Shown: positions 35,915 to 44,040 of the stretch, in pieces
How positions within the stretch are numbered: the stretch's first letter is position 1
Layout of the letters: the number at the start of each line of letters is the position of its first letter
NCBI GenBank assembly: GCA_951812665.1
Contig: CATOST010000009.1
Location: 62,001-126,000 of the forward strand
Direction of reading: 5' to 3'
Length of the DNA stretch: 64,000 nt
Source of the DNA: an uncultured Acidobacteriota bacterium
GTDB lineage: Bacteria > Acidobacteriota > UBA6911 > RPQK01 > JAJDTT01
Position numbers and translations under genes: made by a program
The notes under the pieces: model-generated
Seen by the model: only the letters and a program-made list of their open reading frames with translations
Told to the model about the DNA's origin: nothing
Database searches by the model: none

Positions 35915-37468
35915 ATGAAGATCGAGTGGGCTCTCATCAGCGTGTCGAACAAGGACGGTTTGGCGGATCTGGCCCGGGGACTCGGCGATCTGGGAATCCG
36001 CTGCCTGTCCACCGGGGGCACGGCCCGGGCCTTGCGGGAGTCCGGCGTCGACGTGACTCCGGTATCCGATTACACCGGGTTTCCCGAGATCCTGGACGGC
36101 CGCGTCAAGACGCTGCACCCTCGGATTCACGCCGGCATCCTGGCCCGGCACGACTTGCCCCATCACCGTGAGGTGTTGACCCAACATGCGATCCAGCCCT
36201 TGGGACTGGTGGTGGTGAACCTCTATCCATTCGTGCAGACGGTGAGCCGCGAGGGGGTGACCCTGGAGGACGCCATCGAGCAGATCGACATTGGCGGGCC
36301 CTGCATGGTCCGCGCCGCAGCCAAGAACTGCGCCCACGTCACCGTCGTGGTAGACCCCTCGGACTACACGTCCGTGCTGGCGGAACTGGCCGAGAACGGA
36401 GGCCGGACGCGAGAATCCACCCGCCTGACCCTGGCCCGCAAGGCCTTCCGGCATACGGCCCATTACGACACGGCCATCTCTCAGTATCTGGAAGAGCAGA
36501 GCGGCTCGGAAGCCGAAATTCCCGCAACCGTGACCCTCTCCCTGGACCGTCAGGAACTTCTGCGGTATGGAGAGAATCCACATCAGCGGGCCGCCATCTA
36601 CCGGCCGACGGTCGGTCCACCCCAGGGACTGGCGGGGGCGGTTCAGCTCCAGGGAAAGAAACTCTCGTTCAACAACTACCTGGACCTGGACGCAGCTTGG
36701 GGCTTGGTCTCCGAGTTCGAGGAAACGAGCTGCATCATCATCAAGCACAACAACCCGTGCGGCGCCGCGCTGGGAGCCGAGCCCCGGGAAGCCTACCTCA
36801 AGGCCTTGGAGTGCGATCCGGTTTCGGCCTTCGGTTCCATCCTGGCCTTCAACCGGCCCGTGGACACCGCCACGGCGGAGGCCACACGGAGCCTGTTCGT
36901 GGAAGCCATCATCGCGCCGGCCTACTCGCAGGGGGCTCTGGAAATCTTTGCCAGGAAGAAGAATCTCCGGGTGATGCGGCTCGAGCCGCAACCTTCCGCA
37001 GGATCTTCCCCGAGTTTCGATCTCAAGATGATTTCAGGGGCCTGCCTGCTCCAGGATGCGGACTTGGTCCGGGCCACGGGCGACGATCTGAGGGTGGTGA
37101 CTCGAAGGCAGCCGGAGCCGGGGGAACTCCAGGACCTGCTCTTCGCCTGGGTCGTGGCCAAACACGTGAAGTCCAATGCCATCGTTTTCGCCGAAGGCGG
37201 CCAGACCGTGGGAATCGGAGCGGGCCAGATGAGCCGGGTCGATTCGGTTCGGCTGGCGGCTCAGAAAGCCCAGCGCTCGACCGCAGGCGCCAGCATGGCC
37301 AGCGACGCCTTCTTCCCCTTCCGCGACGGGCTGGACGAGGCGGCCGAGAGTGGGATCACGGCGGTGATCCAGCCCGGCGGATCGGTCCGGGACGCGGAGG
37401 TGATCGAGGCGGCGGACGAGCACGGGATGATCATGGTCTTTACGGGCATGCGCCACTTCAGACATTGA
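35915..37468 (+). CDS. purH: Bifunctional AICAR formyltransferase / IMP cyclohydrolase
   Basis: 517 residues from ATG 35915. The N-terminal MGS-like cyclohydrolase domain shows [21 protein letters not shown] and [15 protein letters not shown]. The transformylase domain has [38 protein letters not shown] and, at the C-terminus, [21 protein letters not shown]. Carries out the last two steps of IMP synthesis. Followed by coaX after 48 bp. Confidence 0.97.
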   Translation: MKIEWALISVSNKDGLADLARGLGDLGIRCLSTGGTARALRESGVDVTPVSDYTGFPEILDGRVKTLHPRIHAGILARHDLPHHREVLTQHAIQPLGLVVVNLYPFVQTVSREGVTLEDAIEQIDIGGPCMVRAAAKNCAHVTVVVDPSDYTSVLAELAENGGRTRESTRLTLARKAFRHTAHYDTAISQYLEEQSGSEAEIPATVTLSLDRQELLRYGENPHQRAAIYRPTVGPPQGLAGAVQLQGKKLSFNNYLDLDAAWGLVSEFEETSCIIIKHNNPCGAALGAEPREAYLKALECDPVSAFGSILAFNRPVDTATAEATRSLFVEAIIAPAYSQGALEIFARKKNLRVMRLEPQPSAGSSPSFDLKMISGACLLQDADLVRATGDDLRVVTRRQPEPGELQDLLFAWVVAKHVKSNAIVFAEGGQTVGIGAGQMSRVDSVRLAAQKAQRSTAGASMASDAFFPFRDGLDEAAESGITAVIQPGGSVRDAEVIEAADEHGMIMVFTGMRHFRH

Positions 37469-37475
37469 CGGGAGT

Positions 37476-37491
37476 GGCCGGTCAGCCGGCC
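37476..37491 (+). other. Short GC hairpin between purH and coaX
   Basis: GGCCGG-TCAG-CCGGCC, a perfect 6-bp stem with a 4-nt loop, 25 bp before the coaX ATG and 8 bp after the purH stop. No T-run. Confidence 0.4.
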
Positions 37492-37516
37492 CGACCCGGC
37501 CCACGGAACCCCCTCC

Positions 37517-38290
37517 ATGTTGCTGGTCATCGATATCGGGAACACCAACATCGTCCTGGGAATCTTCCAGGGGACGACTCTGGAGCATTCCTGGCGGATC
37601 TCCACCCGCAGGAACCGGACCGTAGACGAGTACGCCTCCCTCTGCGACCACCTCTTCCGCATGGCGGGTGTCCGGATGGACCGGGTGGAGGACATCACCG
37701 TATGCAGCGTGGTTCCGCCGCTGAATGACTGTTTCAAGGCCTTGTCTCTCCGTTACATTGGCCGCGAACCCCTGATGGTGGATCCCGTGGGCCAACCCCT
37801 GTTGCCCATCCTTTATCAGCCGAAGTCCGACGTGGGCGCCGATCGAGTGGCCAACTCACTGGCCACGCTGGATCTGGTCGGCGCTCCAGCCATCGCCGTC
37901 GACTTCGGGACCGCCACCACCTTCGACGCCATCTCGGACCGGGGAGAATACGTGGGCGGGGTCATCGCCGCCGGGATCGGAATTTCGGCCGAAGCGCTCT
38001 TCGCCCGGACGGCCAAACTCCCGCGCATCGAGATTGCCCGCCCCGGGCAGGTCGTGGGAACCTCCACCAGTGGCAGCATCCAGGCAGGCCTTTACTACGG
38101 TTACGTGGGACTGGTGGAAGGAATTCTGAAACGGATGAAGGAGGAGTTGGGTGGTGCCCGAGCCGTGGCCACCGGAGGGCTGGCCCCTCTCATCGCCGGC
38201 GCCTCGGAGGGGATCGACCTGATCGAGGAGAATCTGACCTTGTATGGACTCCGGATCTATCACCAGCGCATGTCCGGAAGCCGGGGTTGA
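37517..38290 (+). CDS. coaX: Type III pantothenate kinase
   Basis: 257 residues. [17 protein letters not shown] is the ASKHA phosphate-1 motif; [13 protein letters not shown] and [15 protein letters not shown] are the pantothenate-site and phosphate-2 motifs; [11 protein letters not shown] is the adenosine motif. Phosphorylates pantothenate in CoA synthesis, needs a monovalent cation and is not feedback-inhibited by CoA. Confidence 0.96.
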   Translation: MLLVIDIGNTNIVLGIFQGTTLEHSWRISTRRNRTVDEYASLCDHLFRMAGVRMDRVEDITVCSVVPPLNDCFKALSLRYIGREPLMVDPVGQPLLPILYQPKSDVGADRVANSLATLDLVGAPAIAVDFGTATTFDAISDRGEYVGGVIAAGIGISAEALFARTAKLPRIEIARPGQVVGTSTSGSIQAGLYYGYVGLVEGILKRMKEELGGARAVATGGLAPLIAGASEGIDLIEENLTLYGLRIYHQRMSGSRG

Positions 38291-38299
38291 GAATGGTAG

Positions 38300-38457
38300 C
38301 AGTCCGTGGTGAGAGTCTCGCGAGCACCGAGACCGTTCCTGCGCCCGCCGGACAAGGCGCGATTCGGGTGCATACCGGGAGTATGTGCCCGAATCGCAAC
38401 GCCGTCCGCCGGGATGCAGGGACGGTCGAATGCCATGATGACTTTTGCCACGGGCTG
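38300..38457 (+). mobile_element. 158-bp palindromic MITE-like element, copy A
   Basis: Starts CAGTCCGTGGTGAGAGTC and ends GACTTTTGCCACGGGCTG, imperfect 18-bp terminal inverted repeats. Inside, GCGATTCGGG and CCCGAATCGC flank a CATAC/GTATG palindrome, and the whole unit can fold as one long hairpin. Flanks are GTAG and GTAA, a possible decayed 4-bp duplication. About eight mismatches against copy B (reverse orientation, 59752-59909). No coding capacity. Confidence 0.85.
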
Positions 38458-38506
38458 GTAAGCTGCCGTCAATGGCTGCGGTCGCTGGACCATCGGCAGG
38501 GCTGTC

Positions 38507-39199
38507 TTGGATAACTATTTCAACTACTTCACGGAAGTCGAGGAACACTTCATCCGCAGGCGGCAGAAGCACCTGCTGGTTCCCCCTCTGGATTGGTGTC
38601 TGATCGAACTGTGGAAGAACAGCGGGATTCCGATACATGTGGTCATCCGGGGGATCGACCGCAGTTTCGAGACTGCCCGGTCGCGGAAGACCTCGCCCAG
38701 AAGTCTCTCCTATTGCCATCCTGCCGTGACTCAGGCCTTCGAGGAGCATCAACGGGCCATGGTGGGCGCGGAAGAGGAAGAGAGTGGGCCGGATGACTTC
38801 CAGGGCAGGGGAGTGGACAGCGCCCGTGTGCTCGAACATTTGGATCGTCTGACGGCGGCGCTGCGGGAGCGTCCCGAAGAGTTCGACACACCGTTGGGCC
38901 TGCTGTCCTCCCTGAGGCAGGAGATCAGTGTTCGGGAGCAACTCGACGGGCAACAGATCGACCAGGATCTGAACCACGTCGGGTTCCTGGCTGCGGAGGT
39001 CCTCCGGGACGGAATGGACCGGAAACGGCTGCGGAGCCTCCGGAGCGAAGTCAGGAAGGAGATGAAGATCTACAAGAGGCACCTGTCGCGGGAGTTGTTC
39101 CAACGCATGGAGGAGAATTACCTGCATCGCAAGTTGAGAGAGGCGGCGAAGATCCCCGAGTTCGGCCTCCTCGCCTTGCAGCTCGGCGGAACACCATAG
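38507..39199 (+). CDS. Conserved hypothetical cytoplasmic protein
   Basis: 230 residues from TTG 38507, with GGCAGGG as a weak ribosome site; there is no ATG until well inside the conserved-looking part. Highly charged and mostly helical: an N-terminal NYFTEVEEHFIRRRQKHL segment, PLDWCLIELWKNSGIPIHVV, an acidic linker (GAEEEESGPDDF), and a Lys/Arg-rich C-terminal helical region. GIPIHVVIRGIDRSF could be a DNA- or RNA-contact helix but this is a guess. I do not recognise the family. Confidence 0.6.
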   Translation: MDNYFNYFTEVEEHFIRRRQKHLLVPPLDWCLIELWKNSGIPIHVVIRGIDRSFETARSRKTSPRSLSYCHPAVTQAFEEHQRAMVGAEEEESGPDDFQGRGVDSARVLEHLDRLTAALRERPEEFDTPLGLLSSLRQEISVREQLDGQQIDQDLNHVGFLAAEVLRDGMDRKRLRSLRSEVRKEMKIYKRHLSRELFQRMEENYLHRKLREAAKIPEFGLLALQLGGTP

Positions 39200-39382
39200 C
39201 CACCCCCGGCAACGGTCGACGCGGTTTTTGACCGGATCTACATCCCGTGCAACCCGTGCCATCGGCGCCATACGGTTGGGAGTTGGGGGCGATGAGCGGG
39301 GATGCTCGGCGGCTACTCATTTATTCTCGAATTTCTTACTCATAAAGCCCGACAATTGTTTACTATGAATATCGCAAAATCT

Positions 39383-39423
39383 GATATCGCATCCGCAGGG
39401 TGGGGAGGAGCCGATGCGATATC
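39383..39423. promoter_or_regulatory. Perfect 11-bp inverted repeat in the leader of a small exported protein
   Basis: GATATCGCATC (39383-39393) and GATGCGATATC (39413-39423) flank a purine-rich 19-bp spacer. It lies 70 bp before the ATG in an unusually AT-rich stretch; CAATTGTT occurs on each side, 70 bp apart (39353, 39423). It may be an operator or an mRNA hairpin. Confidence 0.5.
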
Positions 39424-39493
39424 AATTGTTTCCGAGGCAGAGAAACGAGTTACGGTCCCCATCGACCAAGACACTTTATTGAGGAGAAACCAG

Positions 39494-39865
39494 ATGAAGA
39501 AAATGATCGGCTTGCTGGTCGTGGCGATGGTCGGTCTGCTGGCGCCGGCGTCATTGTCCGCGTCCGGCTCCATTGCGGCCGGCCGGGGCATCAATCCCAG
39601 AGACGCATACACCAAGGGCAAGGCCCTCACCTACAAGAAGTTGGCGTGCGACTCCTGCCCGCTGGAGAGGGGGGAGCTCGATCGGGCCCGCGCACAGAAC
39701 TTGAAGAACAGCCTCGAGGGCCGCGAGTCCGCGAACAAGCCGGGTACGCCGGACGATGAGAACATCCAGGTGCTCTGTCCGGGTTCCGAGGCCGTCGGGT
39801 GTGATGACGGGGTGGACGAACAGGAACTCGTCCACTACTACCTGACGCGCCGTTACAAACTGTGA
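39494..39865 (+). CDS. Small exported cysteine-containing protein
   Basis: 123 residues from ATG 39494, with AGGAG upstream; an open frame extends to 39302 but is leader DNA. Signal MKKMIGLLVVAMVGLLAPASLSASG. The mature part has CDSCPLERGEL and later VLCPGSEAVGCDDG, four cysteines that could form two disulfides or hold a cofactor, but no CxxCH. Followed by an outer-membrane barrel gene after about 55 bp, so probably a periplasmic partner. Family not recognised. Confidence 0.65.
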   Translation: MKKMIGLLVVAMVGLLAPASLSASGSIAAGRGINPRDAYTKGKALTYKKLACDSCPLERGELDRARAQNLKNSLEGRESANKPGTPDDENIQVLCPGSEAVGCDDGVDEQELVHYYLTRRYKL

Positions 39866-39923
39866 CGGCATCGAACTCGACGCAGACCCGCTCCGATCAA
39901 CGGCCCAACCAAGGAATATGGCA

Positions 39924-40793
39924 ATGCAACGAAAACATCTCTTAATCTTGGCCGCTGCCGCGGCCATCGCACTCAACGGGTCGCCTGCGTTCGCCGGCGG
40001 CTCGCCCTGGCTTCCCGCACCCGGCGGAGGCTCCCTCACCGTTTCCTACGTTTCTCAGAACGCCACCGAGTTCTTCCGCAGCACGACCAAGAGCCCGACC
40101 CCCGGAGGCGGACACGATCTCTCCCAGAAGACCGTCTGGGTCGAGGGAACGTATGGTCTGTCCGATGCTTTGGCGCTGGACTTCCGGTTTGGCGGAGCCC
40201 AGAGCTCATACGCCACCGGGCCCGGTCTGCCCCCGTCCCAGGACAGCATCAGCGGCTTGGCGGACATCAATGCCGGCGTGGTGTGGCGGGCCTTGGACGA
40301 GGTGGTCAGCAACGGACCGACCATCGCTTTTCGGGCCGGAGTCATCGTGGCCGGAGGCTATGACACCGGCTACATCAATTCTCTGGGAGACGGGGGCAAC
40401 GGCTTCGAGGTGTCGGCGCTGATCGGCAAATACCTCGACAACGGTTTTGCCGTGTCGGGAGAGTTCGGTTACCGCAACCGGACCTCCAGTGATCACGACA
40501 TCCCGCCCAACCTCTTTGCCCGGCTGGCGGCCGGCGTGGTCGTGGGAAGCCGGGTCGGAGTGTCGTTCAACTATCAGATGGAGGATTCCACATCCGGTAT
40601 AGAGATCGGCGGCCCGGGATTCTCTCCCATGGTATTTCCCGAACTGCAGGAAGACTTCCATATCGTCGGTCCTTCGGTGAGCATCGCCATTTCGGACCGG
40701 GCCAACATCGGAGCTTCCTACGGCAGGGTGATCGCCGGGCGGAATACGGCCGTTTCCAACGTCATCGGCGTTTCCCTCAACCTGGTGTTCTAA
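39924..40793 (+). CDS. Putative outer-membrane beta-barrel protein
   Basis: 289 residues; ATG 39924 has AAGGA at the better distance, ATG 39918 is the alternative. Signal ends SPAFA. The mature sequence is rich in alternating hydrophobic/polar strands separated by Gly/Asn/Asp turns (LTVSYVSQNATEFF, KTVWVEGTYGLSDALALDF, FAVSGEFGYRNRTS, VGVSFNYQMEDS) and ends with NVIGVSLNLVF, a terminal Phe typical of BAM-inserted porins. Channel specificity unknown. Confidence 0.7.
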   Translation: MQRKHLLILAAAAAIALNGSPAFAGGSPWLPAPGGGSLTVSYVSQNATEFFRSTTKSPTPGGGHDLSQKTVWVEGTYGLSDALALDFRFGGAQSSYATGPGLPPSQDSISGLADINAGVVWRALDEVVSNGPTIAFRAGVIVAGGYDTGYINSLGDGGNGFEVSALIGKYLDNGFAVSGEFGYRNRTSSDHDIPPNLFARLAAGVVVGSRVGVSFNYQMEDSTSGIEIGGPGFSPMVFPELQEDFHIVGPSVSIAISDRANIGASYGRVIAGRNTAVSNVIGVSLNLVF

Positions 40794-40835
40794 AGCGAAG
40801 ATCTATCGGGCCGGCGGCCCGCAACGAAGGTGGTA

Positions 40836-40855
40836 ACGACTTTCGCCGCGGGCTG
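40836..40855 (+). repeat. Degenerate end of the 158-bp MITE-like element
   Basis: ACGACTTTCGCCGCGGGCTG resembles the right terminus of copies at 38457 and 59752. It lies between the barrel gene and the convergent DUF547 gene. Confidence 0.4.
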
Positions 40856-40877
40856 CCTGGGCCCGGACGGATATCGG

Positions 40878-41753
40878 TCAGGGCTGGTTCAACTTCCAGT
40901 CGTATTCGTAATCCAGAGCCCCCTTGAATTTCTTCAGGCGCTCCGCCAGTTCCTCATCGGCATACCGGGCCAAGTGCTTGAGTACGTTCTCCTCGGTGTC
41001 GCCGAAGTCCTCCGAGAACCAGGTGTAGATGCTGGAGATGACGATGAAATCGTCGTCGACGAAATCGACGCCCCGCGAGTGGTTCACATAGGCGCGGGCG
41101 CCGGCATCCAGCAGAGCCTCCGTATTGGCGGCGGTGAAGGCCTTCTCGATCAGATTCGGACATCCGATGCTCGCACAGTTCACCCCATAGTGAATCCGGG
41201 CATCGCGGTAGATGGGCCGCAAGATGCCATGTTCGATGTTGTCCAGGGACAGGTCCTGGCCGCAGACCTTGGCCCGCACGTCGCCCCAAGGGCCGACTGG
41301 AATCAGACCGCCGAGCATGCTGCTACTGATTTTCTTGATCGAGTCGACGGGATACGCCTCGACCACCACATGAACGGTCAGGGCATTGTAGAAGTTGAAC
41401 CAATAGGCCTTCTGTTCCCGCCGCGAGTATTTCCTGGGATCGAGATCCTGCAGGTAGGACAGATATCCGGCCAGATTGGCGCAGTCCTCGGTGTTGGCCT
41501 TCAAGGCGCCGTAGTCGAATCGATTGATGCCCGAGCTGTGGGTCCGGAGGTAGGCGTCCAGGATCTCCTGCCATGCGCTGTGATCGATCTGGGCCGTATT
41601 GGATTCGTCACTGGCGTCCCAGAACGGAATCAGCTTCGATTTGCTCTGGACGGAGACGGCGCCGGTGATCAGGGTCAGACCGAACAGACCCACGGCGACG
41701 CGGTGGCACAGCACCAAGGGGACCATGGAGTTCCGTATACGTATGCGTCTCAT
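40878..41753 (-). CDS. DUF547 protein
   Basis: 291 residues with an N-terminal membrane anchor or signal (residues 10-32). KAYWFNFYNALTVHVV, LDNIEHGILRPIY and IHYGVNCASIGCPNL are the conserved DUF547 blocks with the Cys/His/Glu pattern of a suspected papain-like fold. Function unknown, probably periplasmic. Its ATG overlaps the GT2 stop by 4 bp, so it is the last gene of a GT87-GT2-DUF547 operon. Confidence 0.87.
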   Translation of the reverse strand: MRRIRIRNSMVPLVLCHRVAVGLFGLTLITGAVSVQSKSKLIPFWDASDESNTAQIDHSAWQEILDAYLRTHSSGINRFDYGALKANTEDCANLAGYLSYLQDLDPRKYSRREQKAYWFNFYNALTVHVVVEAYPVDSIKKISSSMLGGLIPVGPWGDVRAKVCGQDLSLDNIEHGILRPIYRDARIHYGVNCASIGCPNLIEKAFTAANTEALLDAGARAYVNHSRGVDFVDDDFIVISSIYTWFSEDFGDTEENVLKHLARYADEELAERLKKFKGALDYEYDWKLNQP

Positions 41754-42517
41754 GGGAATTTATTCTCCTTGCCGGGGCGGACCGGTGCCGTCGAAACCGG
41801 CGTCCAATCGCGAATCCAAAGGCCGAAGATCATGGAAAGGATTCCGACTCCGGCCCCGATGACGCCTCTGAGGGTTCCTCCGACCTTCGATTTTCCGAAG
41901 CGCCGCCGCCGCGTGTCCACCGGGGTCTCGACCATGCGCATTCTAGACTGGATCGCCTTGACCTGCATCTCCACCGTCCAGCCGTAGGCGGTGTCCTGCA
42001 TCTCCAGGAGCCGCAGCGCGTCTGCCCGAATGGCCCGGAACGGACCCAGATCGGTGATCCTCGTCCTCCACAGCAACCGGATCAGCAGGCTCGCCACGCG
42101 GTTGCCGGCGATCTGCGGCACCGACAGGGCGCCCGGCTCCATCCGTCCCAGGACCCGGGACCCGATGACCAGATCGGCGCCGGTCGCGATCGGCGCCAGG
42201 AGATCAAGGGACTGGCGGACGTCGAAGGCCTGATCGCCATCGACGAACAGGACCACGTCCACCGGTTGCAGGGCCGCGATGGCCGTCAGGCAAGCCCTGC
42301 CGTAACCCGGCGTCGGCTCCCGGGCCACGCGCGCGCCGGCCTGAGTGGCCCGCTGTGCCGTTTCATCGGTCGAAGCGTTGTCGCACACTACCAGGTCATC
42401 GATTACCCGGAGCCCCCTCTGCGTGCGCAGTTCCACCAGTGCCCGGACGACGGCGCCGATGTTTTGTTCTTCGTCGTTCGCCGGAATCACGGCGCCGACG
42501 GTCAGGTTTCCGTACAT
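41750..42517 (-). CDS. Glycosyltransferase family 2, dolichol-phosphate-mannose-synthase-like
   Basis: 255 residues. VGAVIPANDEEQNIGAVV opens the GT-A fold, DNASTDET binds nucleotide and VDGDQA (D93, D95) is the DxD metal site. GYGRACLTAI and GSRVLGRMEPG are typical of polyprenyl-phosphate hexose synthases. A weakly hydrophobic C-terminal stretch suggests membrane association. Overlaps the upstream GT87 gene by 16 bp; it probably makes the lipid-linked donor that GT87 uses. Confidence 0.9.
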   Translation of the reverse strand: MYGNLTVGAVIPANDEEQNIGAVVRALVELRTQRGLRVIDDLVVCDNASTDETAQRATQAGARVAREPTPGYGRACLTAIAALQPVDVVLFVDGDQAFDVRQSLDLLAPIATGADLVIGSRVLGRMEPGALSVPQIAGNRVASLLIRLLWRTRITDLGPFRAIRADALRLLEMQDTAYGWTVEMQVKAIQSRMRMVETPVDTRRRRFGKSKVGGTLRGVIGAGVGILSMIFGLWIRDWTPVSTAPVRPGKENKFP

Positions 42518-43815
42518 GGCCTTTGGGTGTGGCGCCCACGGTCCCTTCCGCCTCCGGGACTCGTCAGGCGGCGCCGGATCAGGTCGACGGCCAGCGCCAG
42601 CAAAATCAAGCCGAATTCCAGGAACCGGATCCAGGTCGGCTGCTGGTAGGCCTGCAAGGTGTAGTCATCCAGGTGGATTCCGATCACGTAGCTGAGCAGG
42701 ACGGCGATCGAAGCCGTCCAGGCCCAGGCGCTCGGGAAGATGGCCGCGAACGGGAGCAACCAGAGCAGATACCAGGGGTTGATCACCGGGGAAACCACGA
42801 GTAACCCTCCGTAGAGCCAATCGCCCCGGGGGATGGCGTGTTGGCCGCCTCGTGCAAACCTGGAGGCATAGCGGAGCCAGAAAACGGCGAACACCAGGCC
42901 CAGAATCAGCCGGGCCTCGAAACGTGGCAATATGGTCCCAAGCAAGCCGAAGGCCGCGGAATTGAACTCCCATTCCCGCGCGAAAACCTGCAACGAGGTG
43001 AGGTTCGTGCCGCCCATCAGGGCGAATGGAGCATACAATCCGGCCAGTGTAGCGCCGAACAACAACCAGTGGCGGGGCCGGGCTCGCAGCAACACCAACG
43101 GGGCCAGCACCAAGGCGAAGATCTTGGCTCCGGCGGCCATCCCCAGACAGACGGCGGCGCTTCCCCGGCGCCGGTTTCGGACGAGTAGGATCGCCGCCAT
43201 GAGCAGGCCGGCTCCGGCGCCGTCCGGATGCGCCGTGAAGGCGATTTCTTTGATAACGAGCGGGCACCATGCGTAGAGCATGACGTTCCGGGCCGGCGTC
43301 AAACGGAGCAGGATCCGGATCATACCCAGGTCGATCAGGATCAGGATCAGCTGCAGTGGCGTCACGCTGCCCGGTTGCAACCAGTAGCCCAGCAGAAAGA
43401 GGAGCTGGTTCGCTGGTCCGTAGATGGTCGGCAGGTCGGGGTTGTTGATGCCGTCCAGTAGCTGTTGAAACGCCGCCGGAACGTTCGTGTCCAGAAAGAA
43501 CGCCTCCGGCGCGGCGCCGTAGGGCGTTCCGGTTGTGGCGAATCGGTAGCCGTCCCACAGGTAACGATAGAAGTCGTCCTCGAAGAAGGGTCCGCCGATG
43601 AGACCGCAAATTCTGAAGACCACGGCCCAGAGGAACATGCGTCCGATCGGAAACGGTTCGCCGCGCCGCTTAAAATAGAAGTAGAGCCCGAAGACCGGCA
43701 GTCCGGTCCAGGCCACCAGGACGAAGAAAATGGAAAGATCCGGTTCGCCAGGCTGTCGCGCCAGATAGGCGAGGGCGCCGTACCCGATCGCGCACCAACA
43801 ACCGACTGCGTCCAC
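42502..43815 (-). CDS. Polyprenyl-phosphate mannosyltransferase-like membrane glycosyltransferase (GT87/DUF2029 type)
   Basis: About 437 residues if GTG 43815 is the start; the frame is open to 43992, but that part runs through repeat DNA and starts at a TTG inside a palindrome. About ten membrane helices. GGPFFEDDFYRYLWDGYRFA carries the acidic pair of GT-C enzymes after helix 2, and INNPDLPTIYGPANQLLF is the typical periplasmic loop. VINPWYLLWLLPFAAIF lies near the C-terminus. Transfers a hexose from a lipid donor outside the membrane. Confidence 0.82.
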   Translation of the reverse strand: MDAVGCWCAIGYGALAYLARQPGEPDLSIFFVLVAWTGLPVFGLYFYFKRRGEPFPIGRMFLWAVVFRICGLIGGPFFEDDFYRYLWDGYRFATTGTPYGAAPEAFFLDTNVPAAFQQLLDGINNPDLPTIYGPANQLLFLLGYWLQPGSVTPLQLILILIDLGMIRILLRLTPARNVMLYAWCPLVIKEIAFTAHPDGAGAGLLMAAILLVRNRRRGSAAVCLGMAAGAKIFALVLAPLVLLRARPRHWLLFGATLAGLYAPFALMGGTNLTSLQVFAREWEFNSAAFGLLGTILPRFEARLILGLVFAVFWLRYASRFARGGQHAIPRGDWLYGGLLVVSPVINPWYLLWLLPFAAIFPSAWAWTASIAVLLSYVIGIHLDDYTLQAYQQPTWIRFLEFGLILLALAVDLIRRRLTSPGGGRDRGRHTQRPCTET

Positions 43816-43978
43816 CAGCCTGCGAGAGCTGGCGTTGCACGGGGCGCGGTTTTTTTGTAGGAGAGATTTCTGAGACACGGCGGTTTGGGTCTCGTGAACG
43901 CGATCAGGCCTTAGTATACGAATTGGAGGGTGTGTGGGGGTGTGTAGAGGGGGGCTTCCAGCCTGCCCCTGCCTTCCC

Positions 43979-44036
43979 CGAATCGGCGGCAAGAAAGCCG
44001 CCGCTCCTATTCGGCGGCTGGGAAGCCGCCGCTCCG
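43979..44036. repeat. Pair of GGCGGC-type palindromes
   Basis: GGCGGCAAGAAAGCCGCC and GGCGGCTGGGAAGCCGCC in tandem, each followed by GCTCC. Same arm sequence as the REPIN-like elements, but without the core. Sits at the comEC 3' end. Confidence 0.75.
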
Positions 44037-44040
44037 CTCC

